Shown here in pieces: positions 1-6,401 of a stretch of 6,587 nucleotides of DNA. Position numbers and translations under genes: made by a program. The notes under the pieces are model-generated. The model saw only the letters and a list, made by a program, of their open reading frames with translations, made no database searches and was not told the origin of the DNA. Numbering within the stretch: position 1 is the stretch's first letter; each line of letters opens with the position of its first letter. The stretch spans positions 1 to 6,587 of the forward strand of contig CAZOPF010000180.1 of assembly GCA_964581605.1 (NCBI GenBank), written 5' to 3'. The DNA is from CAADGU01 sp964581605. Lineage in GTDB: Bacteria; Chloroflexota; Anaerolineae; Promineifilales; Promineifilaceae.

Positions 1-53
1 TGAATTATGAATTATGAATTATGAATTATGAATTATGAATTATGAATTATGAA
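1..53. repeat. Heptamer tandem array (TGAATTA)7
   Basis: Seven perfect head-to-tail copies of TGAATTA fill 1-49, and a partial copy (TGAA) follows at 50-53. The array starts at the window edge, so its true length and any preceding stop codon cannot be seen. It resembles the heptanucleotide STRR microsatellites known from cyanobacterial intergenic DNA. It has the same 7-base period as the hairpin arrays further along the window, but no inverted partner arm is visible here; one could lie to the left of position 1. An AAGGAGGAG stretch follows directly at 52-60, but no convincing gene starts behind it. Confidence 0.95.
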
Positions 54-100
54 GGAGGAGCAAGGGTTGTGGCAAATCCGACCCAAACAAGAGAAAAATG

Positions 101-127
101 TTCGCGCCCTTCGTGTCCTTCGCGAAT
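101..127. repeat. Degenerate nonamer tandem repeat in PAC2 leader
   Basis: Three 9-base units of the form TTCGYGnnn follow each other: 101-109 TTCGCGCCC, 110-118 TTCGTGTCC and 119-127 TTCGCGAAT. They lie in the non-coding leader of the PAC2-family gene. From memory, similar CTTCGTGTCCTTCG phrases recur in intergenic DNA of several environmental bacteria. I cannot search for this, so its identity as a dispersed element is an inference. Confidence 0.55.
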
Positions 128-138
128 CACCGTTCTGC

Positions 139-147
139 TGGTACACT
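139..147 (+). promoter_or_regulatory. Possible extended -10 promoter of the PAC2-family gene
   Basis: TGG followed by TACACT (142-147) matches an extended -10 element (TGnTAnnnT). The best hexamer at 17-base spacing upstream is TTCGCG (119-124), a poor -35 match. Transcription would start near 154, giving a leader of about 40 bases before the ATG at 194. The call rests on sequence resemblance alone, and the right sigma-factor consensus for this organism is unknown. Confidence 0.25.
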
Positions 148-193
148 ACAGGCAGCTCACGGCATATCGCTCATGGGCCAAATGGAGTGACGC

Positions 194-1114
194 ATGGACA
201 GCACATTGGAAATCTGGGAAACACCAATCGCCCTAGAAATGGTGATGATCGCCGGTTGGCGGCAGTGGGCCGACGCGGGCAGCATCTCCTCCGGCTTGCC
301 TGAATATCTGATCGAACAGACCAAAGCGCGATTAATAGGCGAAATCAAATCGAACGGCTTTTATCTGTTCCAACTGCCGGGCGCACATCATTTGTTGCGG
401 CCTGTTGTCCGCTTTGAGGATGGCTACCGCCGCCATCTGGAAAAACGGCGCAATGAATTGTATTTCGCCGGGAATGGGGGCAAAGGGCTAGTCATTTTTC
501 TGGGGGACGAGCCACATCTGGATATTGACCGGTATGCGACGGCGTTTTTCACGGCCGTACACACTCTCGGTGTGCAGCGGGTGGCCTCATTAGGCGGCGT
601 TTATGGCCCCGTGCCTTATGATAAAGACCGGGAGGTGGGCTGCATTTACAGCCTGCCAGAAATGAAGGCCGAACTCAGCCACTATGCCTTACGTTTCTCC
701 GATTATGAAGGGGGAGCCTCTATCGGCTCCTATCTGGTAGACCGGGCCGAACGAGAGGGCGTGCCATTCCAGGCATTTTATGGTTTCGTGCCCAACTATG
801 ACTTTTCCCAACTGGGGGCGGTGGGGCGAGAAGTGCGCCTGGAATATGATTACAAGGCGTGGCTGGATATTATGCGGCGCTTAAACCGGCTTTTGGGCCT
901 GAACGTGAACCTGACAGACCTGGAGCAAAAGAGCCAATACCTGCTGGCGGCAATGGAGGAACAATTAGAAGAACTGGCCGACAAAACACCGCAAGTCAAT
1001 ATTCGGGGGATCATGGAACAAATCTCGGCGCAGTTTACGGAGCGGCCGTTTACCCCATTGGACGATGTGTGGGAGCAGGGGCTGGCAGACCTGTTCAATG
1101 ATCTGGATGAGTAA
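194..1114 (+). CDS. PAC2 (proteasome assembly chaperone 2) family protein
   Basis: This 306-residue protein resembles the bacterial and archaeal PAC2 superfamily, whose eukaryotic members help assemble 20S proteasomes. The role of bacterial members is not settled. Family-like features are an early GWRQWADAG segment (residues 21-29), matching the usual GW.DAG-type motif, and a central LGGVYGPVPYDKDREV segment (133-148), which matches the LGG...P region followed by a conserved glycine strand. The fold should be soluble alpha/beta; I see no signal peptide or membrane segment. The C-terminal 70 residues are charged and helical, with possible coiled-coil character at about 241-265. The ATG at 194 is preceded by GGAG at 184-187 with 6-base spacing, which supports this start. 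The stop TAA is followed after one base by a heptamer hairpin. No proteasome gene is present in the window, so a link to proteolysis is not shown. Confidence 0.85.
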   Translation: MDSTLEIWETPIALEMVMIAGWRQWADAGSISSGLPEYLIEQTKARLIGEIKSNGFYLFQLPGAHHLLRPVVRFEDGYRRHLEKRRNELYFAGNGGKGLVIFLGDEPHLDIDRYATAFFTAVHTLGVQRVASLGGVYGPVPYDKDREVGCIYSLPEMKAELSHYALRFSDYEGGASIGSYLVDRAEREGVPFQAFYGFVPNYDFSQLGAVGREVRLEYDYKAWLDIMRRLNRLLGLNVNLTDLEQKSQYLLAAMEEQLEELADKTPQVNIRGIMEQISAQFTERPFTPLDDVWEQGLADLFNDLDE

Positions 1115-1115
1115 T

Positions 1116-1170
1116 GGTGGCAAGTAGCAAGTTGCAGGTGGCAAGTGTTTACCTGCAACTTGCCACCTGC
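1116..1170. repeat. Heptamer-built hairpin after the PAC2-family gene
   Basis: The left side is four 7-base units: TGGCAAG (1118), TAGCAAG (1125), TTGCAGG (1132) and TGGCAAG (1139). The right side (1151-1170) is the same family in inverted orientation. GCAAGTTGCAGGT at 1127-1139 pairs perfectly with 1151-1163 (13 bp, 11-base loop). A direct copy of GGTGGCAAGT (1116-1125, 1137-1146) allows alternative pairings. A C-rich stretch (C5 at 1170-1174, C7 at 1177-1183) follows instead of a T-run, so this is not a canonical intrinsic terminator, although it may still slow or protect RNA ends. Confidence 0.85.
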
Positions 1171-1250
1171 CCCCTTCCCCCCCACTTAATAGGCATCTTA
1201 AGTGACCATCCCAATAATCGAGCCTGAATTTCGATGTATATAGAGGTTTT

Positions 1251-1988
1251 GTGGCTTCAGCAGTAGACGGCGTTAAACTATATCTCAGTCGGCAAGCCAG
1301 CGGTTACGGCCGTTACCTCTTAGAGCAAACCCTTTACCTGCTCATCGGCTGGATTCCCACCATCTTCGGCATTGGCCTTCGCGGGGTGCTATACCGGCTC
1401 ATCTTAAAAATGGAAGGACAGGCGGCTATTGAAAACGGCGTCCGCCTCCGATTTGCCAACAACATCAAACTGGGCAACGGCGTTTACCTGGATCAACACA
1501 CCTATTTACACGCCTGTCCCAACGGCATTGAAATTGGTGAGAACAGCATTGTCATGCACGGGGCGGTACTGCACGTTTATAACTTTCGCGGCCTGCCTCA
1601 TGCCGGCATCAAAATTGGCAAGGAAAGTCTGGTGGGCGAGTATTCGGTCATTCGGGGGCAGGGCGGTGTAACCATTGGCGACCGGGTGTATACCTCCCCC
1701 TTCACCCAAATTATCGCCGTAAACCACGTGTTTAATGACCGGACACGGCCGTTTACCGAGCAAGGCATCACCGCTGAAGGCATCGTTATCGAAGATGATG
1801 TCTGGCTGGGGGCCGGGGCCATTATCACCGACGGTGTGCGCGTGGGCCAGGGGGCCGTCGTCGCCGCCGGCGCCGTCGTCACCAAAGACGTGCCACCCCA
1901 CACCGTTGTCGGCGGCGTCCCCGCCAGAGTGATCAAAGAAATTAATGGGCAGCCAGCACATTTAGACAAGGAAATTTATCATATTTAG
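1251..1988 (+). CDS. Left-handed beta-helix (hexapeptide) acyltransferase
   Basis: This 245-residue protein is an O- or N-acyltransferase of the hexapeptide-repeat type (WbbJ / maltose acetyltransferase-like), which uses acetyl-CoA to decorate sugars. Residues 24-52 are hydrophobic and probably lie at or in the membrane. From about 60 on come imperfect [LIV]GxxxX rungs (for example IKLGNGVYL, IEIGENSIV, IKIGKESLV, VTIGDRVYT, IVIEDDVWLGAGA, VRVGQGAVV, AAGAVVTKDV). The family signature ends in VVGGVPARVIKE at 219-230. His159 in NHVF is the likely catalytic histidine, matching the NHxF motif of the family. The start is GTG with AGAGG at 1242-1246, 4 bases upstream. The nearby ATG at 1234 is in another frame. 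An AATAAT at 1213-1218 is a weak -10 candidate. The glycosyltransferase 69 bases downstream suggests a shared role in surface glycan or glycolipid synthesis. The substrate is not identifiable. Confidence 0.88.
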   Translation: MASAVDGVKLYLSRQASGYGRYLLEQTLYLLIGWIPTIFGIGLRGVLYRLILKMEGQAAIENGVRLRFANNIKLGNGVYLDQHTYLHACPNGIEIGENSIVMHGAVLHVYNFRGLPHAGIKIGKESLVGEYSVIRGQGGVTIGDRVYTSPFTQIIAVNHVFNDRTRPFTEQGITAEGIVIEDDVWLGAGAIITDGVRVGQGAVVAAGAVVTKDVPPHTVVGGVPARVIKEINGQPAHLDKEIYHI

Positions 1989-1990
1989 AG

Positions 1991-2040
1991 GATTAGAGAT
2001 TAGAGAGTGGAGATTGAAAACATCTCCACTCTCTAATCTC
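1991..2040. repeat. Heptamer-built hairpin between acyltransferase and glycosyltransferase
   Basis: Units GATTAGA (1991), GATTAGA (1998), GAGTGGA (2005) and GATTGAA (2012) keep a 7-base period. Positions 1996-2014 pair perfectly with 2022-2040, giving a 19-bp stem and a 7-base loop (TGAAAAC). The array starts 2 bases after the acyltransferase TAG stop, and the same word (TTTAGAG) covers that stop. The stem ends 17 bases before the next ATG. No T-run follows, so read-through into the glycosyltransferase is plausible. Confidence 0.93.
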
Positions 2041-2057
2041 CAATCACAGGAAACCCT

Positions 2058-3275
2058 ATGACCACACTTTCTGTTGTAATTCCCGCCTATAATGAAGAAG
2101 GCGGTATTGCCGAAATCGCCAACCGGGTACTTTCCATCCGCGAACCGCTCAAAGAAGTGGGCGTTAATGGTCTGGAACTGCTGGTGGTGGATGACGGCTC
2201 CAAAGATCGCACGGTGGAAATTGCCGGTAGCATTGATGGCGTCACCCTCATCCAGCACCCTCAGAACAAAGGGTACGGCGGCGCACTCAAGACCGGTTTC
2301 AGCCAGGCTTCCGGTGATTTGATCGCTTTCCTGGACGCCGACGGCACCTACCCGCCGGAGTATTTCCCCCAACTCTGTAAAGAAGCCTTAAACGGGGCCG
2401 ACCTGGTGGTTGGCTCGCGGCGCGGTGGGGCGGAAAGCCATATGCCCCCTATGCGCAAACTGGGCAACTTTATCTGGTCGAACCTGCTCTCCATTCTGGG
2501 TAACCAGCACGTGCAGGACCCGGCCAGTGGGATGCGGGTGTTCAAAAGCAACATTTTAGACCGGGTCTACCCTCTACCCGATGGTCTGAACCTGACGCCG
2601 GTCATGAGCACCCGCGCTATCCATGAAGGGTTAACGGTCAAGGAAATTCCCATCCCCTACAGCGAACGGGTGGGACGCTCCAAATTGAGTGTGGTACATG
2701 ATGGCTCACTCTTTTTGCAATCTATTGTGTGGACGGCGCTGACCTATAACCCGGTACGGCCGTTGGGTCTGATCGGCGTCACATTGGTGGGCATTTCCTT
2801 GCTGGTGATGGCTGGATTGGTCATTGCCCGTCTCAGTGGCATCAGCACATTGGGCGCATGGGGAGTGGCGGCCATTTATACGGCATTGGTCACGGCCGTG
2901 AGCGGCGTCAGCATCTTTGCTCTGGGCGTCACTTTCAACTACCTGGTCTCCATCTTCCACAAAAGACCCATGCGCCAGGGTCTCTTCAAAAAGCCCGTCT
3001 TCAAAAAACCGTTGAACCATCATTTTGGCTGGATGGGCCTGACCGGCATTGTGCTTGGCCTGCTGGTGGGCCTGGTCAGCCTGGGGCTGACCGTCGGCGG
3101 CAACTGGCCCATTGAACGGCTCTGGTTTTACTTGCTCTTCGGCGCAATGGCCTTCCTGGTTGGCGGCCAGCTTTTCATCTACTGGGTTTTGCTACAAGTG
3201 CTTGAAGAGCTGAGCAAACGAGAAATAGAAGTAGCCCGTGATTTAGAGGGGTATGGGCCAAAAATAATTGAGTAA
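2058..3275 (+). CDS. Family 2 glycosyltransferase with C-terminal membrane domain
   Basis: This 405-residue protein belongs to the GT2 family, in the dolichyl/polyprenyl-phosphate sugar synthase-like branch. It should transfer a sugar from an NDP-sugar to a lipid-phosphate or glycolipid at the cytoplasmic face of the membrane. The GT-A domain covers residues 1 to about 220. VVIPAYNEE (6-14) opens the nucleotide-binding fold, VVDDGS (43-48) and DADG (93-96, the metal-binding DxD) follow, then VVGSRR (117-122), QDPASGMR (153-160) and the VGRSKLSV loop (205-212) common in DPM1-like enzymes. Four hydrophobic segments follow at about 235-257, 264-298, 325-347 and 355-380; the second is long and may be two helices. 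The start has AGGA at 2048-2051 with 6-base spacing. The stop TAA lies inside an octamer repeat array. Domain layout is clear; donor and acceptor are unknown. Partnership with the upstream acyltransferase is inferred from adjacency. Confidence 0.92.
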   Translation: MTTLSVVIPAYNEEGGIAEIANRVLSIREPLKEVGVNGLELLVVDDGSKDRTVEIAGSIDGVTLIQHPQNKGYGGALKTGFSQASGDLIAFLDADGTYPPEYFPQLCKEALNGADLVVGSRRGGAESHMPPMRKLGNFIWSNLLSILGNQHVQDPASGMRVFKSNILDRVYPLPDGLNLTPVMSTRAIHEGLTVKEIPIPYSERVGRSKLSVVHDGSLFLQSIVWTALTYNPVRPLGLIGVTLVGISLLVMAGLVIARLSGISTLGAWGVAAIYTALVTAVSGVSIFALGVTFNYLVSIFHKRPMRQGLFKKPVFKKPLNHHFGWMGLTGIVLGLLVGLVSLGLTVGGNWPIERLWFYLLFGAMAFLVGGQLFIYWVLLQVLEELSKREIEVARDLEGYGPKIIE

Positions 3276-3313
3276 TCAAGTAATTGGGTAATTTTGTAAT
3301 TACCCAATTACTT
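3271..3313. repeat. Octamer-built perfect hairpin between convergent genes
   Basis: Positions 3278-3293 pair perfectly with 3298-3313, giving a 16-bp stem and a 4-base loop (TTGT). The left half has an 8-base period: AGTAATCA (3271), AGTAATTG (3279), GGTAATTT (3287), TGTAATTA (3295). It fills nearly the whole 39-base gap between the glycosyltransferase stop (3273-3275) and the stop of the leftward hydrolase (3315-3317). The position suits a bidirectional transcription stop. The stem is AT-rich and has no flanking T-run on either strand, so it is not a textbook intrinsic terminator. Nineteen bases (3298-3316) recur exactly at 5163-5181. Confidence 0.93.
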
Positions 3314-3314
3314 C

Positions 3315-4271
3315 TTATTCCGGCAGGTGTTGTTCAAAAAACGCAGTTGCAATTTGGGGGTTGTGGAGCAGGTATTGGTAGCCGTCGTAGCGGTGCGTGG
3401 ATTCAACGTAAAGGGGGCCACTGGGGTTGGGGGTGGCGGCGGCCATCTGGGCTACATCGGCGGCGCTGCCCCAGGCATCCCCATTTCCCTGGATGAATAA
3501 AACCGGCGTTTGGCCCGCATGGGCGGCAGCGGCGGCAGGGCGAATATCGGCAAACGGCCGTCCCCCCTGCATCCGGTATAACAACTCCACCAACGGCAGG
3601 ATAAGATAGGAGAGCGGGCCAAGATTGTCACGGCCGTAACGCCCCGCAAACACCCCCAACGAGGTTGGCTGTACGGCCACCGCCGCCTGAATCTCTCGCA
3701 TCTGCGCCAGCGTGTACAGCACCGTATTCCCCCCCATCGAAAAACCAATCGCCCCAATCCGCTGCGGGTCAACCTCAGCGTGGGTTTTCACAAACGCCAC
3801 TGCGCCCAGCAAATCTTTTGATTCCTCAATGCCAAACGTAACCGGCGGCGCGGCCGCACTCTCGCCATGATTGCGCAAGTCAAACATCAAGACGTTGAAG
3901 CCATCCTGGTGCAACACATGGGCCAGGCGAATCAATTCCACCGGCTGGCTATTGGTGAGTTTGTCTAGCAGGGTCACGGCCGTTGTGCCCAACCGATTCC
4001 AGAGCCAGCCATGCACCAGAATAATGGTGGCTCCTTTGCGGCGGGAATCGGCCGGAGCGCGGATAAACCAGCCACTCAGGCGAATGCCATCCAGCGCCGG
4101 GAACTGCACATTGTCATAGGGCATGCCCAATTCGCCGGGCGTCACCCACAGCCGCAGACGCGGTGGGCTGACGATTTGGCGAGTAAAAATGGCCGCCAGC
4201 AAGGCTACCAAACCGGCCAACAGCCCGGCCAACACAAACAACAAACGCAACATACGACGGAACAAATTCAT
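3315..4271 (-). CDS. Membrane-anchored alpha/beta hydrolase
   Basis: This 318-residue serine hydrolase of the alpha/beta fold has an N-terminal anchor. Residues 1-8 (MNLFRRML) are basic and a hydrophobic helix follows at about 10-29, so the catalytic domain is probably outside the cytoplasm. HGW at 87-89 is the oxyanion-loop region. The nucleophile elbow is GFSMGG with Ser178, the probable acid is Asp265 (GNGDAW), and the probable base is His293 (STHRYDGYQ). The overall pattern resembles the BAAT/prolyl-oligopeptidase-like and YqkD/FrsA-like lipolytic or acyl hydrolases; the substrate is unknown. An in-frame TTG at 4295 would add 8 residues and overlap the upstream gene. I prefer the ATG at 4271 because AAGGAG (4278-4283) lies 6 bases upstream of it and the first residues then form a standard signal anchor. 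Only 10 bases separate it from the PIG-L stop, so the two are almost certainly co-transcribed. Confidence 0.9.
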   Translation of the reverse strand: MNLFRRMLRLLFVLAGLLAGLVALLAAIFTRQIVSPPRLRLWVTPGELGMPYDNVQFPALDGIRLSGWFIRAPADSRRKGATIILVHGWLWNRLGTTAVTLLDKLTNSQPVELIRLAHVLHQDGFNVLMFDLRNHGESAAAPPVTFGIEESKDLLGAVAFVKTHAEVDPQRIGAIGFSMGGNTVLYTLAQMREIQAAVAVQPTSLGVFAGRYGRDNLGPLSYLILPLVELLYRMQGGRPFADIRPAAAAAHAGQTPVLFIQGNGDAWGSAADVAQMAAATPNPSGPLYVESTHRYDGYQYLLHNPQIATAFFEQHLPE

Positions 4272-4277
4272 CTGTCT

Positions 4278-4284
4278 CTCCTTA
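4278..4284 (-). promoter_or_regulatory. Stop/Shine-Dalgarno overlap (TAAGGAG) coupling two genes
   Basis: On the minus strand TAAGGAG combines the TAA stop of the PIG-L gene (4284-4282) with a strong AAGGAG ribosome-binding site (4283-4278), 6 bases before the hydrolase ATG at 4271. A ribosome finishing the first gene covers the site for the second, so translational coupling is likely. This site also decides the hydrolase start against the upstream TTG at 4295. Confidence 0.8.
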
Positions 4285-5127
4285 AATTCCGGCAAACAGG
4301 TCCGTTTGCCGACGGCCGTTCACCACCGGCGGATAAACACGTATATAGGTATCTTTGGCAAAAAAGCGGCGCATCAACCAGATGGGCATCCGCCGCAAGC
4401 CGCCCGTGCCCCCACCCTGGCTGGCATGGGCCGCGCTGGCCGCCATCTTCACATCCCAATACGGCCGATAGTCAATCACCGCGTTAATAAGCCGGGGATC
4501 AGCCCCCAGTTTTGTCAGGTCAATATCCCCATTGCGCCCAAACCGGGTGGGATCCTGGCGGCGCAGTTTCATCAAAATAGTAAAAAACTTCACCCACCGA
4601 TTAGAAAAAGCGGTGTAATACAACGCCTGTGCCTGAAATGGCTCCAGCCCAAATTCCGGGTACTGCGTGGGGTCAGCGGCGGCCGTAAAAGCAGGCGTCG
4701 TGATCTTCCAGCACATGATATGGTCAGGGTGCAGGTAGCCACCCATTTCATCATGGGTAATGACCACCTGTGGCCGGATTTCCCGGATGAGCTGCACCAC
4801 TTTGCCCGTCGCCTGGTGTAAATCAGCGTGGATAAAGGCGTCCGGGTGTTCATTCGCCGGGTCGCCAATGTAGCCAGAATCGCGGTAATTCAGGGTATGC
4901 AGCGTGGCTCCCAAAAGGCTCACCGCTTTCTGTAATTCGGCCGCACGAATGGCCGCCAGCCGGTCATGTGCATCTTTGTATTCAGCCACCACCGAACCAG
5001 CGGCGCCATCGGTCGCAATGGCAATATGCACATCCACGCCTTCGGCCGCATAACGGGCAAAGGTGCCCCCAGGGCCAAAAGATTCATCATCAGGATGAGC
5101 TAAAATGGCTAATAAACGTTTGGACAT
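4282..5127 (-). CDS. PIG-L / LmbE family N-acetylglucosaminyl deacetylase-like protein
   Basis: This 281-residue protein is a zinc-dependent deacetylase of the LmbE/PIG-L superfamily, which removes N-acetyl groups from GlcNAc-type substrates (PIG-L, MshB, BshB) or cleaves thiol conjugates (Mca). The zinc site is visible: AHPDDE at 10-15, with His11 and Asp14 as ligands and Asp13 as likely general base, plus HPDH at 133-136, with His136 as third ligand. YRDSGY (81-86) and AAHASQ (232-237, His234) match motifs seen in MshB/Mca-type members, so a thiol-sugar or GlcNAc-inositol-like substrate is possible. The sequence alone does not decide this. No signal peptide is seen, so it is cytoplasmic. 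The ATG is preceded by ATCCCCCT with no Shine-Dalgarno sequence, although the N-terminus fits the family exactly. It lies in a leftward run with hydrolases on both sides and is coupled to the downstream one. Confidence 0.92.
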   Translation of the reverse strand: MSKRLLAILAHPDDESFGPGGTFARYAAEGVDVHIAIATDGAAGSVVAEYKDAHDRLAAIRAAELQKAVSLLGATLHTLNYRDSGYIGDPANEHPDAFIHADLHQATGKVVQLIREIRPQVVITHDEMGGYLHPDHIMCWKITTPAFTAAADPTQYPEFGLEPFQAQALYYTAFSNRWVKFFTILMKLRRQDPTRFGRNGDIDLTKLGADPRLINAVIDYRPYWDVKMAASAAHASQGGGTGGLRRMPIWLMRRFFAKDTYIRVYPPVVNGRRQTDLFAGI

Positions 5128-5142
5128 AGGGGGATTGTCATT

Positions 5143-5176
5143 GGGTAATTGGGTAATTACTCAATTACCCAATTAC
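5143..5176. repeat. Octamer-built hairpin upstream of the PIG-L gene
   Basis: GGGTAATT occurs twice in tandem (5143-5150, 5151-5158), and its inverse follows. GTAATTGGGTAATT (5145-5158) pairs perfectly with 5163-5176 (14 bp, loop ACTC). It belongs to the same sequence family as the hairpin at 3271-3313, sharing 19 identical bases (5163-5181 and 3298-3316). It starts 4 bases after the stop of the upstream soluble hydrolase (TAA, 5183-5181 on the minus strand) and ends 17 bases before the PIG-L ATG. Confidence 0.92.
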
Positions 5177-5180
5177 TTCT

Positions 5181-5933
5181 TTAGACACGGTGAAAATACT
5201 GCATCATGGGCAGCAAGGGAATGGCACGCACTGTCTGAAATGGGTGGCGCACACCGGGCAAAACAATCAGTTCACCCTCGTTAAACAAACGAGCCAGCCG
5301 CAGCGCCTCGTTCACCGGCACCAATTCATCCCTGTCGCCTACACTCACCAACACCGGGCATTGAGTATGGGCGGCCATGCGTTCGGTGATGCCTTTATCC
5401 ACCAGATAGGTAGTCAGATCGGCCGCCTGACGCACCAGGATGCGCCATTGACGGGCGCCATGATCCTGGGCTAATTGTTCAGCATAGGTGGAAACTTTTT
5501 CAGCCATCACATCCGGGTCTAGCTGCTGGTGCATTTTGGCGGCCGCTTCCTGCGTCCAGAAAAATTTGGTGGCGTGCATGAGCAGGGTAGCCACCCGGCG
5601 CGGCTCTTTGAGTGCCAGCATCAGCCCCAGGTAGCCGCCCAGGCTATACCCGGCCACATGCACCACCGGTACTTTGAGCATATCGAGCAGACTGCTGATG
5701 TCAAACATCATTTTTTCCGGGTTGAGGTCTTTGGCGGTGTTGGTGGAACGGCCGTGCCCCCTTAAGTCCATCAAGATCACCTGATAATCGGCCGAAAGCG
5801 GCTTAATGAACGGCCGCCATTGCACACTCATCGTGCCCAACAAACCAGGCAGCAACAACAGCGCCGGTTTGCCGCCATTCCCATGAATTTCATAATGTAT
5901 CAAACTACCGTCATCTGCTTTCCACTCTGCCAT
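5181..5933 (-). CDS. Soluble alpha/beta hydrolase
   Basis: This 250-residue alpha/beta hydrolase is of the compact MenH/BioH/3-oxoadipate enol-lactonase type and has no signal peptide. LLLLPGLLGT (25-34) is the oxyanion strand-loop, DLRGHGRS (56-63) is the family's DxRGxGxS motif, and GYSLGG (95-100) holds the nucleophile Ser97. GDRDELVP (199-206) carries the acid, most likely Asp202, and His230 in GVRHPFQ is the base. The triad is complete, so it should be active on an ester, thioester or C-C bond, but the substrate cannot be read from sequence. The length is typical of single-domain members with a short helical cap (about 120-180). The start is firm: AGGAGGT at 5939-5945 lies 5 bases upstream of the ATG. 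It sits between acpS and the PIG-L gene in the same orientation; a thioesterase role linked to acyl carrier protein is possible but unproven. Confidence 0.92.
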   Translation of the reverse strand: MAEWKADDGSLIHYEIHGNGGKPALLLLPGLLGTMSVQWRPFIKPLSADYQVILMDLRGHGRSTNTAKDLNPEKMMFDISSLLDMLKVPVVHVAGYSLGGYLGLMLALKEPRRVATLLMHATKFFWTQEAAAKMHQQLDPDVMAEKVSTYAEQLAQDHGARQWRILVRQAADLTTYLVDKGITERMAAHTQCPVLVSVGDRDELVPVNEALRLARLFNEGELIVLPGVRHPFQTVRAIPLLPMMQYFHRV

Positions 5934-5951
5934 TATCTACCTCCTGCATCA

Positions 5952-6007
5952 GGTAATGGAGTATGCGAGTATTTGGGTAATTGAACAACTACTCACTTGC
6001 TCACCCC
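5952..6007. repeat. Degraded octamer hairpin between acpS and soluble hydrolase
   Basis: An 8-base period can still be followed: GGTAATGG (5952), AGTATGCG (5960), AGTATTTG (5968), GGTAATTG (5976), then inverted-sense words CTCACTTG (5992) and CTCACCCC (6000). Positions 5958-5975 against 5986-6003 give 13 Watson-Crick pairs of 18, with a 10-base loop. I read it as an older, decayed member of the same class as the perfect hairpins elsewhere in the window; that reading is an inference. Confidence 0.5.
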
Positions 6008-6023
6008 ACCACTGCTCATCTGT

Positions 6024-6386
6024 TCAGCCCATCGCCACCACAAAAGCAATTGCATGTGTTTCTGTGTGTGCCAGGCTGATCGCCCATTGGGTGAGGCCCC
6101 GCGCCTGGGCCAAATCTTGCGCCGCCGCATGTAATAGTAACTCCGGTTTGCCCCGTTCATCCACCCTTACTTCCACATCTACCCAACGAATATCACCAAT
6201 ACCCGTACCAAGCGCCTTGCCCACGGCCTCTTTCACGGCAAAACGGGCGGCCAGGCTGGCGGCACGGCCGTTGCAAAACAGCTGCTCCTGCTCTGTGAAA
6301 AAGCGCTGCAAAAAGCGGTCGCCATGCCGGGCGATACCCCGCTCAATCCGGGCAATTTCGATCATGTCTACGCCTGTGGTTAACAT
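6024..6386 (-). CDS. acpS: Holo-[acyl-carrier-protein] synthase
   Basis: This 120-residue AcpS-type phosphopantetheinyl transferase moves the 4'-phosphopantetheine arm from coenzyme A to the serine of acyl carrier protein, switching on fatty acid synthesis in the cytoplasm. The family hallmarks are present: GVDMIEI at 5-11 with the Mg-binding Asp7, RFFTEQE (28-34), and RFAVKEAVGKALGTG (48-62) with Glu53 in the conserved FxxKEA motif. The C-terminal WAISLAHTETHA (101-112) corresponds to the usual SLSHE..YA segment. Length is normal for the trimeric AcpS class. The ATG at 6386 gives the expected N-terminus, but no Shine-Dalgarno sequence precedes it. The leader even contains the anti-SD-like CCTCCT on this strand. 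The stop is TGA. It lies downstream of an M16 peptidase gene across a heptamer hairpin, which may separate or link the two transcripts. Confidence 0.95.
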   Translation of the reverse strand: MLTTGVDMIEIARIERGIARHGDRFLQRFFTEQEQLFCNGRAASLAARFAVKEAVGKALGTGIGDIRWVDVEVRVDERGKPELLLHAAAQDLAQARGLTQWAISLAHTETHAIAFVVAMG

Positions 6387-6401
6387 CGAAGTAAACAGGA
6401 G

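Noticed and set aside
1..60. CRISPR-like direct repeats
   Set aside because: The 7-base units are head to tail with no spacers, and no cas genes are present. This is a microsatellite.
69..236. Small open frame (GTG at 69) behind the AAGGAGGAG at 52-60
   Set aside because: It runs through the nonamer repeat and overlaps the start of the PAC2 gene. Its composition (many Trp, Arg, Ser, Cys) looks non-coding, and the spacing to the SD-like sequence is long.
1116..1184. Intrinsic terminator after the PAC2 gene
   Set aside because: The hairpin is followed by C-runs, not T-runs.
1506..1961. Leftward open frame inside the acyltransferase
   Set aside because: It is antisense to the regular hexapeptide repeats; its Gly/Asp periodicity simply mirrors those repeats.
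3278..3313. Canonical rho-independent terminator
   Set aside because: The stem is perfect and well placed, but it is AT-rich and has no T-run on either strand, so I list it as a repeat hairpin.
4272..4295. Longer hydrolase with TTG start at 4295
   Set aside because: It would overlap the PIG-L gene and has no SD; the ATG at 4271 has AAGGAG at ideal spacing.
4123..4821. Long rightward open frame, 232 codons
   Set aside because: It is antisense to the well-supported PIG-L gene and the start of the hydrolase. The translation is rich in Arg, Pro and His with no domain, and is best explained by the GC-skewed codon use of the opposite strand.
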